Positions 26,787 through 36,161 of a DNA stretch of 64,000 nucleotides are shown here, one piece after another (positions within the stretch are counted from its first letter, which is position 1; every line of letters starts with the position of its first letter). The notes under the pieces were generated by a model. The model had not been told where the DNA came from and searched no databases. It was given only the letters and a program-made list of their open reading frames with translations. The position numbers were made by a program, and so were the translations under genes. Source of the stretch: Virgisporangium aliadipatigenens. Its GTDB lineage: Bacteria > Actinomycetota > Actinomycetes > Mycobacteriales > Micromonosporaceae. The stretch covers positions 186,001 through 250,000 of the forward strand of contig NZ_BOPF01000008.1 of the NCBI RefSeq assembly GCF_016863615.1, written 5' to 3'.

Positions 26787-27953
26787 ATGACCGCAGTGAG
26801 CCTGGGGATGCCCACCATCCCGCCGCCCGCTCTCGCCCCGCGCCGCCCGTCCCGCCAGATCATGGTCGGCAATGTGCCGGTCGGCGGCGGCGCACCGGTG
26901 TCGGTGCAATCCATGACCACCACCAACACGGCCGACATCAACGGCACACTGCAGCAGATCGCCGAGCTGACGGCGTCCGGCTGTCAGATCGTCCGGGTCG
27001 CCGTACCCAGCCAGGACGACGTGGAGGCGCTGCCGGCGATCGCGAAGAAGTCGCAGATCCCGGTGATCGCCGACATCCACTTCCAGCCGAAGTACGTGTT
27101 CGCGGCGATCGACGCCGGCTGTGCGGCCGTTCGGGTCAACCCGGGCAACATCCGCCAGTTCGACGACAAGGTCAAGGAGATCGCGGCGGCGGCCTCCGCG
27201 GCGGGCACGCCGATCCGGATCGGGGTCAACGCCGGTTCGCTCGACAAGCGGCTGCTCGCCAAGTACGGCAAGGCCACCGCCGAGGCGCTGGTCGAGTCCG
27301 CGCTCTGGGAATGCTCGCTCTTCGAGGAGCACGGGTTCCGGGACATCAAGATCTCGGTGAAGCACAACGACCCGGTCGTCATGATCCGGGCGTACCGGCT
27401 GCTCGCCCAGCAGTGCGACTACCCGCTGCACCTCGGGGTCACCGAGGCCGGGCCGGCGTTCCAGGGGACCGTGAAGTCGGCGGTCGCGTTCGGGGCGCTG
27501 CTCGCGGAGGGGATCGGTGACACGATCCGGGTCTCCCTCTCCGCGCCGCCGGTCGAGGAGATCAAGGTCGGCAACGCGATCCTCGAGTCGCTCGGACTGC
27601 GCGAGCGCGGCCTGGAGATCGTCTCCTGCCCGTCGTGCGGCCGCGCCCAGGTCGACGTCTACACGCTCGCGGAGCAGGTGACGGCCGCGCTGGAGGGGTT
27701 CCCGGCGCCGCTGCGCGTGGCCGTCATGGGCTGCGTCGTCAACGGGCCCGGCGAAGCGCGCGAGGCGGACCTCGGCGTCGCCTCCGGCAACGGCAAGGGC
27801 CAGATCTTCGTCAAGGGGCAGGTCATCAAGACCGTTCCGGAGTCGGTGATCGTGGAGACGCTGGTCGAGGAGGCGCTGCGGCTCGCCGACGAGATGGGCG
27901 TCGAGCTGCCGGAGGAACTGGCCGGGCTGGGCCCGACCGTCACCGTCCACTGA
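26787..27953 (+). CDS. ispG: 4-hydroxy-3-methylbut-2-enyl diphosphate synthase (flavodoxin)
   Basis: 388 residues. The TIM-barrel half begins [20 protein letters not shown] and [11 protein letters not shown]. The C-terminal [4Fe-4S] domain has [10 protein letters not shown] and [18 protein letters not shown] with the three cluster cysteines. It catalyses the penultimate MEP step, converting MEcPP to HMBPP. Starts 9 bases after rseP. Its end overlaps the convergent AraC gene by 14 bases. Confidence 0.97.
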   Translation: MTAVSLGMPTIPPPALAPRRPSRQIMVGNVPVGGGAPVSVQSMTTTNTADINGTLQQIAELTASGCQIVRVAVPSQDDVEALPAIAKKSQIPVIADIHFQPKYVFAAIDAGCAAVRVNPGNIRQFDDKVKEIAAAASAAGTPIRIGVNAGSLDKRLLAKYGKATAEALVESALWECSLFEEHGFRDIKISVKHNDPVVMIRAYRLLAQQCDYPLHLGVTEAGPAFQGTVKSAVAFGALLAEGIGDTIRVSLSAPPVEEIKVGNAILESLGLRERGLEIVSCPSCGRAQVDVYTLAEQVTAALEGFPAPLRVAVMGCVVNGPGEAREADLGVASGNGKGQIFVKGQVIKTVPESVIVETLVEEALRLADEMGVELPEELAGLGPTVTVH

Positions 27954-28668
27954 AGTAGCGGGCGGGACTCGTCCCGAGCACCCGCTTGAACATCACGCCG
28001 AACGCGCTCGGGGTGGCGTAGCCGACGTCGGCCGCCACCCGGGCCACCGGTTCGCCGGCCGCCAGCCGGGGGAGCGCCGCCAACAGCCGGGCCCGTTCGC
28101 GGTACTGCCCGAGCGTCAGTCCGGTCTCCGCCCGGAAGATCCTTTCCAGGGAACGGCGGCTGAGCGCGGACGCGGCCGGATCCGACGCCGGCTCGCGTGC
28201 GATGGCCGCGGCGACCGCACGGGCCCGCGGGTCGGCCGGCAGCGGCAGCCGCAGCGGGATCTCCGGGGCGTCGGCCAGCAGGTCGAGGACGAGGCCGGCG
28301 AGGCGTTCGTGATGCGGGTCGGTGTGCCACAGCGGGCAGCGCGGCACGGTGTGCGCGATCAGCTCGCGCAGCAGCGGCGACACGGCGATCGCCCGGCAGC
28401 GGCTTCCCGGTGCGGCCCCGGCGCGGTAGTACAGCGTGCGGATCCTGGTCGGGCCGGTCAGCGTGATGCGGCGGGACGTGCCGTCCGGCACCCACACCGC
28501 CCGGTCCGGCGGCACCACCCAGGTACCGACGTCGGTGTGGACCGTCATCACCCCGGCCGTCGCGTACACGAGCTGGTCCCAGCCGTCGGCCGGCGGCAGC
28601 GCGTCCAGCCCCCGCGGATGGGTGACCGCGTAGCCGCGCACGTCGGGCTCGTCGGATGCGTGTCGCAC
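27940..28668 (-). CDS. AraC-family transcriptional regulator
   Basis: 242 residues from GTG 28668 ([10 protein letters not shown]); an upstream start at 28749 would run into the divergent gene. The N-terminal cupin ([20 protein letters not shown]) is followed by a C-terminal AraC domain with two helix-turn-helix motifs: [20 protein letters not shown] and [20 protein letters not shown], ending [13 protein letters not shown]. It likely controls the divergent glyoxalase-fold gene, whose start is only 63 bases away. The pair sits between ispG and the GNAT gene, which are adjacent in mycobacteria. Confidence 0.88.
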   Translation of the reverse strand: MRHASDEPDVRGYAVTHPRGLDALPPADGWDQLVYATAGVMTVHTDVGTWVVPPDRAVWVPDGTSRRITLTGPTRIRTLYYRAGAAPGSRCRAIAVSPLLRELIAHTVPRCPLWHTDPHHERLAGLVLDLLADAPEIPLRLPLPADPRARAVAAAIAREPASDPAASALSRRSLERIFRAETGLTLGQYRERARLLAALPRLAAGEPVARVAADVGYATPSAFGVMFKRVLGTSPARYFSGR

Positions 28669-28731
28669 GTTCGAGAGTTTGCGCCGCGTTGTCGACGGTG
28701 CGCCAGCCGTCGCCCGGCCTAGCGTGAGCCG

Positions 28732-29103
28732 ATGAACGGAATCACGCACTTCGCGATCAACGCAGACGACGTTCCGGCGACCCGACGCTTCTACGAACGG
28801 GTCTTCGGCTGGCGCTTCACGCCGTTCGGGCCGCCGGACTTCTACCGCATCGAGACGCCGGACGGCGGCCCCGGCGGGGCGATCCAGCGGCGCCGCGAAC
28901 TGGTGCCGGGCCGGCCGACGGTCGGGTTCGAGTGCACGGTCGAGGTCGCTGACCTGGACGCGACGGCCGCCGCCGTCATCGCCGCCGGCGGGCGGATCGT
29001 CCTGCCGGAGAGCGTCATCGCCGGCGTCGGGCGGCTGTTCTTCTTCGCCGACCCGGACGGGAACGTCGCCGGGGCCATCGAGTACCGCGCCGCCGCCGAG
29101 TAG
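28732..29103 (+). CDS. VOC (glyoxalase/bleomycin-resistance fold) protein
   Basis: 123 residues. The start MNGITHFAINADDVPATRRF(YERVFGWRF) and the end RLFFFADPDGNVAGAIEY are the two beta-alpha-beta-beta-beta modules of the vicinal-oxygen-chelate fold. Such proteins act as lyases, isomerases or drug-binding proteins; the substrate is not evident. Divergent from the AraC gene, probably its target. Confidence 0.88.
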   Translation: MNGITHFAINADDVPATRRFYERVFGWRFTPFGPPDFYRIETPDGGPGGAIQRRRELVPGRPTVGFECTVEVADLDATAAAVIAAGGRIVLPESVIAGVGRLFFFADPDGNVAGAIEYRAAAE

Positions 29104-29198
29104 CGCACTTTCCGCCTTGTGGTCGACCCGCGACGACGATCGGTGCGGGGCCGTATCGTCGCGCTGTGCGACAGGAGCCGATCTGGCAGGCTAGAGGA

Positions 29199-30035
29199 AT
29201 GCTGACGGTGCCCGTGCGACTGCTCGGCGATGCCGATGTGGCCGCCGTCGAGCGTCTCCTCGATTGCGAACCGTACGCGGGCGCCCAGATCGCCGAACGC
29301 GTCGCCGCCGGCGGGCTGGCCTGGTGGCGGCACGAGGCGCGGCTGTTCGGGTACGGCAACGGCAAGCGGATCGACGCGCTGTGCTGGCTCGGGGCCAACC
29401 TGATCCCGGTGCGGGCCGGACCGGCCGCCGTCGCGGCGTTCGCCGACCTCATCGCGGGGGAGGTGCGCGGCTGCTCCTCGATCGTCGGCCCCGCGGAAGC
29501 CGTGGTGGACCTGTGGGACCGGCTGCGTCCGCACTGGGGGCCGGCCCGGGACGTTCGGGATTGCCAGCCGCTGCTGGCGCTGGATCGGCCGGCGGCGGTG
29601 CGCCCCGATCCGGATGTGCGGCTGGTGCACGCCGGCGAGGTCGACATCCTGTATCCGGCCGCTGTCGCGATGTACACCGAGGAGGTGGGCGTTCCCCCGG
29701 CAGGAGCGGGAGACACGTCGTACCGGGAGCGCGTGGCGGACCTCGTGCGGGCCCGGCGCGCGTACGCCCGGGTGCTCGGCGGCCGGGTGATCTTCAAGGC
29801 CGAGGTGGCGGTCGCGACCCGGCACACGGCGCAGATCCAGGGCGTCTGGGTGGCGCCCGACTGGCGGGGGCGGGGTCTCGCGACGGCCGGCATGGCGGCG
29901 GTCGTGGCCGACGTGCTCGAACGGGTCGCGCCGACGGTCAGCCTCTACGTCAACGACTTCAACGAACCGGCCCGCCGGGCGTACGCGCGGTGCGGATTCC
30001 GCCAGGTCGGCACCTTCGCGACGGTCCTGTTCTGA
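29199..30035 (+). CDS. GNAT acetyltransferase with DUF4081 N-terminal domain
   Basis: 278 residues from ATG 29199 after AGAGGA. The N-terminal half (about 1-125, with CEPYAGAQIAERVAAGGL and WLGANLIPV) is the DUF4081 domain of actinobacteria. The C-terminal half is a GNAT fold with IQGVWVAPDWRGRGLATAGM and LYVNDFNEPARRAYARCGF. Mycobacteria carry the same protein right after ispG, so its place in the dxr-rseP-ispG neighbourhood is conserved. Substrate unknown. Confidence 0.88.
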   Translation: MLTVPVRLLGDADVAAVERLLDCEPYAGAQIAERVAAGGLAWWRHEARLFGYGNGKRIDALCWLGANLIPVRAGPAAVAAFADLIAGEVRGCSSIVGPAEAVVDLWDRLRPHWGPARDVRDCQPLLALDRPAAVRPDPDVRLVHAGEVDILYPAAVAMYTEEVGVPPAGAGDTSYRERVADLVRARRAYARVLGGRVIFKAEVAVATRHTAQIQGVWVAPDWRGRGLATAGMAAVVADVLERVAPTVSLYVNDFNEPARRAYARCGFRQVGTFATVLF

Positions 30036-30044
30036 GCCTGCCGG

Positions 30045-30088
30045 TTCGCGACAGCGGTGCTCGCAAGCTGCGCCCTAGCGTGCTCACA
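30045..30088 (-). repeat. 44-nt dispersed repeat, copy A
   Basis: Read on the minus strand it starts GTGAGCACGC and ends CTGTCGCGAAC, with core GCGCAGCTTGCGAGCACCGC. It matches copy C (58700-58743) at 42 of 44 positions and copy B (44149-44192) more loosely. It lies 9 bases after a stop codon. Function unknown. Confidence 0.85.
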
Positions 30089-30140
30089 GATATTCGCGTT
30101 TCGGCCCCGTACGCCCGATCGGTAGCTCAAGATCACCCGA

Positions 30141-30635
30141 GTGGGTCGCATCGCGAGACAGGTGTCGGAACACACCACGCGCTACTACTGGTATCCCGGC
30201 GACAAGAAGGAATGGGCGCGCGCCGCGCTGGCGCTGGGCTCGGGCGCGATGGCGTTCACGCTGATCGGGACCCTCAGCGGCAGCCCGCTCGGCGCCGGGG
30301 TCTGCGGCGCGTCGGTGACGGCCGTCATGGCGGGCGTCAACTTCGGCCGCCGCGACGCCCGCGCGCTGTCCCGCTTTCCCGATCCGGCCGACCGTCGGGC
30401 CGTGGCCACCCATACCGGGCGGGCGATGTGGCGGGGGTTCGCCGAGGGGGCCGGGGTGGGGGTCATCGCCGTGCTGGTGGCGGCGCTGCCGCCGGGTGGG
30501 TTCATCGCGGACTGGGTGATGCCGTTGGTGCCGGCGGTGCTGGGCTCGCTCGCCCGCCAGGGGACGATGTTGTGGGAGCGGCTCGGCTACGAATCCCCCA
30601 AGCATCGTCGGGTGCCGGCCGTCGAAACCCGCTGA
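30141..30635 (+). CDS. Membrane protein of unknown function
   Basis: 164 residues from GTG 30141. A basic N-terminus with RYYWYPGDKKEWARAALAL leads into two hydrophobic segments (about 30-65), then a polar stretch and a second hydrophobic pair (about 100-140, VGVIAVLVAALPPGGFIADW), ending in a basic tail. I recognise no family. It stands between the 44-nt repeat and the inverted-repeat array at 30636-30722. Confidence 0.6.
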   Translation: MGRIARQVSEHTTRYYWYPGDKKEWARAALALGSGAMAFTLIGTLSGSPLGAGVCGASVTAVMAGVNFGRRDARALSRFPDPADRRAVATHTGRAMWRGFAEGAGVGVIAVLVAALPPGGFIADWVMPLVPAVLGSLARQGTMLWERLGYESPKHRRVPAVETR

Positions 30636-30984
30636 GAGCTCACACGGGTGTGAGTTCAGTGCGGACGTGTGTGAGCTCACGGATATCAACTAGCTTGTTG
30701 ACCTCCGTGAGCTCACACACGTTCGACCTTTGTTGCGCGCCCGCCGACACGCTTTTGTGAGTGTCCGTGGTCGGCGTGATGGCGTAGCAGGGAGCGCCCG
30801 CCGACGCGGGACGGGAAGCGAGTCGTCCCGCGTCGGGCGGCGCGGCATCCGTGGCGGGAACCGATTCGCCGGAGGTCCGTCCGGTTCTTCGGGCGTCCGC
30901 CGCGGTGGGTACCCGCTGACGACTATGCCGGGTGAATGGTCTGGCCCCAACCGAATTTCCGCCGTCGACGGATAGGTTGGCCGC
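30636..30984. promoter_or_regulatory. Non-coding region with inverted-repeat array upstream of MFS gene
   Basis: 349 bases without a gene. Perfect 19-bp arms lie at 30665-30683 and 30704-30722 around a 20-base loop that itself pairs (TCAAC 30686-30690 with GTTGA 30697-30701). Each arm contains the 10-bp palindrome GTGAGCTCAC, and a third related dyad (CTCACAC / GTGTGAG) lies at 30639-30654. The remainder (30723-30984) shows nothing convincing beyond one more GTGAGTGTCC. This looks like a multi-site operator or a structured leader for the MFS gene. Confidence 0.6.
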
Positions 30985-32223
30985 ATGATTCCCCTGCGGC
31001 GCGATCCCGATTTCCGGCGTTACTGGGCCGCGCGGGTGGTGTCGCTCGGCGGTTCGTTGGTGACGTATCTGGTGCTGCCGGTGCTGGTGTACCGGATGAC
31101 CGGCGACGCCCGGTGGACCGCGCTCGTGACGGTGTCGGAGTCGCTGCCCTACCTGTGCTTCGGGCTGATCTCCGGCGCGTTGGGGGACCGGCTGGACCGG
31201 CGGCGCACCATGGTGGTCACGGACGTGTTGAGCGCGCTCGTGCTGGCGTCGATCCCGGTGGCGCACCTGGTCGGGGTTCTTACGCCGGTGCATGTGGTGC
31301 TTGCCGGGCTCGGCGTGCACACGCTCTTCGTCTTCTTCGACGGCGCCAACTTCGGGGCGCTGCCGGCCGTCGCCGGGCGGGACCGCCTGACGACCGCGAA
31401 CTCCCTGGTGCACGGCTCGTCGACGGTGCTGGAGATGGCGGTGCCGGTGACGGCGGGCGCGGCCGTCGCGGTGATGGCACCGGCGCCGCTGCTCGCCGTC
31501 GACGTGGTGTCGTTCCTGGCGTCGGCGTACCTGGTGCGCGCGATCACCAAGCCGCTGGGCCCCTTGGGCGAACGGGCACCGGGCGGCCGGCTGCGCCGCG
31601 AGATCGGGGAGGGCCTGCGGTTCCTGATCCGCCATCCCGTGGTGCGCGTGCAGACGATCGTGGCGATCATCATGAACGTCTCCTTCGGCGCGTTCCTCGG
31701 GCAGGTGGTGCCGTTCGCCGACACCGAGCTGGAGGTGCCGCCCGACGACGCCCGGCTCGGTGCGGTGTACGCCGCGTGGGCCGTCGGCGGGCTGGTGGCG
31801 AGCACGGCGTACCCGTGGCTGTCCCGCACGTTGGGGCCGGTGCGGGTGCTGCTGTTGGCGTTGCCGTGCACCGCGATCGCCGGCCTGATGGTGTCGAGGA
31901 CCTCGCACTGGATGTTCGCGGTGCTGGCCATCGCGTTGTGGGGCGTGCCGGTGACGACCTGCATCCTCAACTCCATCACCACGCGGGCGCTGGTGACGCC
32001 GGACCGGCTGCAGGGGCGGGTCAACACGGTGGGGCGGATGCTGGGTTTCGGCCTGGGCACGCCGCTCGGCGCGATGCTCGGCGGGTTCCTCTCGCACGGG
32101 TACGGGGCGCGGGTGGCGCTCTACGCGTCGGCGGCCTTCCAGGCGGCCGCGGCGCTCACCGCGTGGCTCTCGCCGCTCCGGCGCGGTCGTCACGATCCGT
32201 TACTGCTCGCGGTACCGGAGTAA
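30985..32223 (+). CDS. MFS transporter, MFS_3 (EntS-like exporter) type
   Basis: 412 residues, twelve predicted membrane helices. The N-terminal RRDPDFRRYWAARVVSLGGS and the loop GALGDRLDRRRTMVVTDVLS (motif A, GDRxDRR) are typical of the MFS_3 exporters that include the enterobactin exporter EntS and many drug exporters. Substrate unknown. It follows the inverted-repeat region and has no companion gene. Confidence 0.88.
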   Translation: MIPLRRDPDFRRYWAARVVSLGGSLVTYLVLPVLVYRMTGDARWTALVTVSESLPYLCFGLISGALGDRLDRRRTMVVTDVLSALVLASIPVAHLVGVLTPVHVVLAGLGVHTLFVFFDGANFGALPAVAGRDRLTTANSLVHGSSTVLEMAVPVTAGAAVAVMAPAPLLAVDVVSFLASAYLVRAITKPLGPLGERAPGGRLRREIGEGLRFLIRHPVVRVQTIVAIIMNVSFGAFLGQVVPFADTELEVPPDDARLGAVYAAWAVGGLVASTAYPWLSRTLGPVRVLLLALPCTAIAGLMVSRTSHWMFAVLAIALWGVPVTTCILNSITTRALVTPDRLQGRVNTVGRMLGFGLGTPLGAMLGGFLSHGYGARVALYASAAFQAAAALTAWLSPLRRGRHDPLLLAVPE

Positions 32224-32265
32224 TGGCTCCGATTAGGGGCTGCGGGGAGTTGCGACCAGGCGCTA

Positions 32266-32568
32266 ATGTGCCGCGTCGTGAGAGGCATTCTGCAGGTAAT
32301 TCTTGCTCTGATCATCGGTGGCGGCCTGATCATTTTCGGCATCACGCAAGCCGTTTCCGACGACGTGGACTGTGGCGGTCAGAAGATGTCGCAAGGTGAC
32401 GTCTGCCAGACCACAAGCAACGGCTCGACCACGGATCGTGGCTACGACGAGCAGAAGAAGGACAACCAGCGCACCGGCTACATCATGGCCGGCGTCGGTG
32501 GCGTGTTCCTTCTGGGCGGTGTCTTCCAGGGCATCCGCACCGCGCGTCGTCGCGCCTCCGTTGGCTGA
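32266..32568 (+). CDS. Small two-span membrane protein
   Basis: 100 residues with two hydrophobic helices (about 7-26 and 72-88), a central polar loop containing two cysteines (VDCGGQKMSQGDVC) and a basic C-terminus (RTARRRASVG). A GTG at 32278 is an alternative start. The Cys pair suggests an external loop with a disulfide. No family recognised. It converges with the flavoprotein gene, 5 bases apart. Confidence 0.65.
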   Translation: MCRVVRGILQVILALIIGGGLIIFGITQAVSDDVDCGGQKMSQGDVCQTTSNGSTTDRGYDEQKKDNQRTGYIMAGVGGVFLLGGVFQGIRTARRRASVG

Positions 32569-32573
32569 ACCGT

Positions 32574-35006
32574 TCAACCCCTTACCCGGTAGTTCCGAGC
32601 ATCGAAGAGTGGCTCGGGTGTCACGCGGGCACCCGTCCACTCACCGAAGACGCCCACCTCGAGTGCCGTCCCGTCCCCAACGTCCGACGGCAGGTAGGCG
32701 AACGCGATCGAGGCACCGACCCGGTACCCGAACCCGCCTGACGTGACCCTTCCGACGGGCCGCTCACCGGGAACCCGTACCGGCTCGGTGCCGAGGCACA
32801 CCACCCCCGGGTCGTCGAGCACGAGGCAGCGCAGCCTCCTCGACGGCCCACCGGCCGCCCGCGCCGCCATCAGCGCCTCGCGGCCGAGGAAGTCCCCCGA
32901 CGCGCGCACCGCGAACGACAGGCCGGCCTCGTCCGGCGTCGTCTCCGGCGTGATGTCGCTGCCCCACACGCGGTACCCCTTCTCCAGGCGCATGGAGTCG
33001 ATCGCGCGGTAGCCGGCCGGGGTGGCGGTCCCGTCGGCGAGCAGCAGGTCCCAGAGCGTGAGCACGTACTCGGTCGGTGCGTACAGCTCCCACCCGTACT
33101 CGCCCACGAACGTCACCCTCTGTGCCAGCACCGGTACCGGCCCCACGGAAAGTTCCCGCGCCCGTAGGAAGCCGAAGTCCAGTTCGTCGTCGGTCAGCGG
33201 CGCCAGGATCCGCTTCGCGGCCGGGCCCCACAGGCACAGGCAGCCGTAGCCGCCGGTGACGTCCACGATGGACACCCCGTCGGGCGCGTGGCGGCGCAGC
33301 CAGTGGGCGTCCCGCACGCCACTGGCGGTGCTCGTGACGACCCGGAAGTGTTCCTCCGACAGACGGGTGACGGTCAGGTCGGCCTCGATGCCGGCGCGGG
33401 CGTTCAGCAGCTGCGTGTAGGTGACCGTCCCGGGTGGACGGTCGACGTCGCCGGCGCACACGTAGGAGAGGAACGAAGCGGCGGCGGAACCGCGCACGTC
33501 CAGCTTGGCGAACGAGGACTGGTCGAACAGACCGGCGCGCTCGGTGGTGGCGCGGCACTCGGCGGCGATCGCGGGCGACCAGTGCCGGCCGGCCCATCCC
33601 CGGGGACGCGCGACGTCGCTGCCGGAGGCGTTGGCGCCGAACCAGTTCACCCGCTCCCAGCCGGCCTTGGCGCCCAGTGCGGCGTCCAATGTGGACAGAC
33701 GCGGCCACGTCGCCGAACGCCGCAACGGCCTACCCGCCGGCCATTCCTGGTGCGGGTACACGATGTCGTAGTACTTCGAGTACGCGTCGAGCGCCGTGGC
33801 GGTGGCCCACGAACGGCTCGCCGCGTGCGCCCCGAACCGGCGGATGTCCATTGTGGACATGTCCCACTCGGGCTGCCCGTCGACGATCCACTCCGCCGTC
33901 ACCTTGCCCACGCCGCCGGCCGCCGCCAACCCGTGCACGCAGAACCCGGCCGCCACCCAGAACCCGCGCACGGCGGTCTCGCCGAGCAGGAACTCCCCGT
34001 CGGGCGTGAACGCCTCCGGCCCGTGCACGACCCGGGCGATCTCGGTGGAGCGCAGCTCGGGCACCCGATGGCGGGCGTTCCCCCAGGACTCGGCGAAGCG
34101 GGTGAGGTCGGGCTCGAAGAGTTCCCGCGGAGAAGCAAGGCCCTCGGCGGACCAGCAGGTCTCGGTGTCGCGCAGGTAGCCGCCCACCAGGAGACCGCCC
34201 TCGGCGCCCCGGAAGTAGACGATCCGGTCCGGGTCGCGAACGGTCGGCACCGGCGCGGTGTCGACCGACAGCGGCGCCGACACGCAGTACTGGTGCTTGA
34301 TCGGGACGACCGGCACGGCGACCCCGGCGAGCCGGCCGATCAGCCGGGCACCGACACCGGCCGCGTTGACCACCGTCTCCGTCTCGATCCGGCCCACGTC
34401 GGTGACGACGCCGGTGACCGCGCCGCGCACCACGTCGACGCCGGTGACCTTCACGCCGGTGAGCAATGTGGCACCGAGCGAACGGGCACCGGCGGCCAGC
34501 GCGCGGGCCAGCGGCGCGGGCTCCAGGTAGCCGTCGCCGGGCAGCCAGCCCGCGGCGAGCACGTCGCCGACGTCGAGCATCGGCAGGCGGTCGGCGGTGG
34601 CCCGGGGGTCGAGCAGCTCCATGTCGAGCCCGTAAGTGGTGGCGGTGCCGGCCTGGCGGCGCAGCTCGGCGACGCGTTCCGGGGTGGTGGCCAGGCGCAG
34701 GCCGCCGACGCCGTGCCAGCCGGGGTCGAGGCCGGTGCGCTCCCGCAGCTCGGCGTAGAGGCCCGACGAGTACATGATCATGCGGGTCTGGCTGACGGTG
34801 CCGCGCAGCTGCCCGACGAAGCCGGCCGAGTGCCAGGTGGTGCCCTCGGTCAGGTCGTGCTGCTCGACCAGGACGATGTCGGTCCAGCCCAGCCGGGCGA
34901 GGTGGTAGGCGATGCTGCAGCCGGCGACCCCGCCGCCGATCACGACGGCGCGGGCCCGTGCGGGGAGGGATGTGCCCGCGGTGGCGGACACGTCGCTGAT
35001 CGACAT
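32574..35006 (-). CDS. FAD-dependent sarcosine/dimethylglycine dehydrogenase-like protein with GcvT domain
   Basis: 810 residues from ATG 35006 (MSISDVSATAG). An N-terminal DAO domain starts RAVVIGGGVAGCSIAYHLA with EQHDLTEGTTWHSAGF; the His in WHSAG is where this family attaches FAD covalently. An FAO_M linker (about 370-430) precedes a folate-binding GcvT domain (about 430-690, RAGLFDQSSFAKLDVRGSAA) and GcvT_C (about 700-810). Known members demethylate dimethylglycine or sarcosine and pass the one-carbon unit to tetrahydrofolate. It is divergent from the kinase-permease-ligase run, and choline breakdown would link the two. Confidence 0.87.
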   Translation of the reverse strand: MSISDVSATAGTSLPARARAVVIGGGVAGCSIAYHLARLGWTDIVLVEQHDLTEGTTWHSAGFVGQLRGTVSQTRMIMYSSGLYAELRERTGLDPGWHGVGGLRLATTPERVAELRRQAGTATTYGLDMELLDPRATADRLPMLDVGDVLAAGWLPGDGYLEPAPLARALAAGARSLGATLLTGVKVTGVDVVRGAVTGVVTDVGRIETETVVNAAGVGARLIGRLAGVAVPVVPIKHQYCVSAPLSVDTAPVPTVRDPDRIVYFRGAEGGLLVGGYLRDTETCWSAEGLASPRELFEPDLTRFAESWGNARHRVPELRSTEIARVVHGPEAFTPDGEFLLGETAVRGFWVAAGFCVHGLAAAGGVGKVTAEWIVDGQPEWDMSTMDIRRFGAHAASRSWATATALDAYSKYYDIVYPHQEWPAGRPLRRSATWPRLSTLDAALGAKAGWERVNWFGANASGSDVARPRGWAGRHWSPAIAAECRATTERAGLFDQSSFAKLDVRGSAAASFLSYVCAGDVDRPPGTVTYTQLLNARAGIEADLTVTRLSEEHFRVVTSTASGVRDAHWLRRHAPDGVSIVDVTGGYGCLCLWGPAAKRILAPLTDDELDFGFLRARELSVGPVPVLAQRVTFVGEYGWELYAPTEYVLTLWDLLLADGTATPAGYRAIDSMRLEKGYRVWGSDITPETTPDEAGLSFAVRASGDFLGREALMAARAAGGPSRRLRCLVLDDPGVVCLGTEPVRVPGERPVGRVTSGGFGYRVGASIAFAYLPSDVGDGTALEVGVFGEWTGARVTPEPLFDARNYRVRG

Positions 35007-35078
35007 GGCTCGGTCTACCACCCGGGGACCCGCGCGGAAAAGGTCTGAACAGTTTCCAAACGTGAGGGTCACCGAGTA

Positions 35079-35108
35079 TTGACGCCCCGCGTTCCGGCGG
35101 CACACACT
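35079..35108 (+). promoter_or_regulatory. Candidate promoter of the amine-catabolism run
   Basis: TTGACG (35079-35084) and, 18 bases on, CACACT (35103-35108) form a plausible promoter in the 176-base gap between the divergent flavoprotein and kinase genes. A small dyad GTTTCCAAAC (35052-35061) lies upstream, and GGTCTACCA (35012-35020) sits at the flavoprotein ribosome binding site. Confidence 0.4.
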
Positions 35109-35182
35109 GCGCTGATCACCTCACTGTCGCCTACCTGACATGTGGCGGCGGGGTGGGTGCGCGGGGCCGGAGGGTGCGCGCG

Positions 35183-36145
35183 ATGGGCGCTGGGGCGGCG
35201 GCGGTCGATGAGACGGTGGCCCGCGTTCGCGCCTGGGAAGGGCTGCCCGTCCGGGTATCTCCGCTGGCCGGGGGCCTTTCGCACCACATTTACCGGGTTG
35301 CGGCCGCCGGGGAGACCTTTGTGCTGCGGATCCTCGACCCGGCCGTCGCGGAGGTCGGGCTCGGCTTCCCGCCGGCGGACGAGATCGCCAACACAAGGCG
35401 GGCCGAGGGCGTCGGCGCGCGGGTGGTCGAGGCCCTCGGCGACGAGGCGATCGTGTTGGAGTTCCTGCCCGGGCGGACCCTGTCCGCCACCGACATCCCG
35501 GGCCGGACCGGTCCGATCGCCGCCGCCTGCCGGCGGCTGCACAGCGGGCCGCGCTTCGTCACCGACTTCGACATCTTCGCCAAGCGAGAGGAACTCCTGG
35601 GCGTCTGCGCCCGGCACGGACTCCCGCTGCCGCCCGGCTACACCGACCACACCACCACGGTGGCCCGCATCCGGGACGCGCTCGCCGTCGCGCCCCTCCC
35701 GAGCGTGCCGTGCCACAACGACCTGCTGGCCGAGAACTTCGTCGAGTCCCCCTCGGGCGAGGTTCGCATCATCGACTACCAGCTGGCCGGCAACAACGAC
35801 CCGGCGTTCGAGCTGGGCGACATCGCCGCCGAGGCCGACCTCGACCCCGACGGGGTGGAACGCCTGGCCTCGGCGTACTTCGGATCCGAGCACCACGCGG
35901 CGCTGCTGGCCCGGGTCCGGCTGTTTCTGGTCGCCTCCAACGTGACCTGGACGCTCTGGTTCACCGTCCACTCGGGACTGTTGAGCCGGGGAGGCGACTT
36001 CGACTACGCCGGGGAGGCGGCCGACAAGTGGGACCGGGCGGTGCGTGACCTCACGTCCCCCGGACTCGGCCACCTGCTCGACACGGTCGCGGGCCACAGG
36101 CCCGCGGCACCCCCTCCCGCAGTAACCCCTCTTCCTCCCCGTTGA
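35183..36145 (+). CDS. Choline/ethanolamine-kinase-like phosphotransferase
   Basis: 320 residues from ATG 35183, chosen for GGAGGG upstream. The protein-kinase-like fold shows PLAGGLSHHIYRVAAAGETF (nucleotide loop), the catalytic CHNDLLAENF (Brenner motif, HxDxxxxN) and VRIIDYQLAGNNDPAFELGD, very close to bacterial choline/ethanolamine kinases (LicA type). Choline, ethanolamine or a related amino alcohol is the likely phosphate acceptor. It is the first gene of the run that includes the permease and gamma-glutamyl enzymes, 16 bases before the permease. Confidence 0.82.
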   Translation: MGAGAAAVDETVARVRAWEGLPVRVSPLAGGLSHHIYRVAAAGETFVLRILDPAVAEVGLGFPPADEIANTRRAEGVGARVVEALGDEAIVLEFLPGRTLSATDIPGRTGPIAAACRRLHSGPRFVTDFDIFAKREELLGVCARHGLPLPPGYTDHTTTVARIRDALAVAPLPSVPCHNDLLAENFVESPSGEVRIIDYQLAGNNDPAFELGDIAAEADLDPDGVERLASAYFGSEHHAALLARVRLFLVASNVTWTLWFTVHSGLLSRGGDFDYAGEAADKWDRAVRDLTSPGLGHLLDTVAGHRPAAPPPAVTPLPPR

Positions 36146-36161
36146 GAAAGGGAGGTGCCTC

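Noticed and set aside
25497-27950. 817-codon frame opposite rseP and ispG
   Set aside because: Antisense shadow of two well-supported genes.
30117-30165. Short stretch GGTAGCTCAAG that recalls a tRNA D-arm
   Set aside because: No acceptor stem, anticodon arm or T-loop can be drawn around it.
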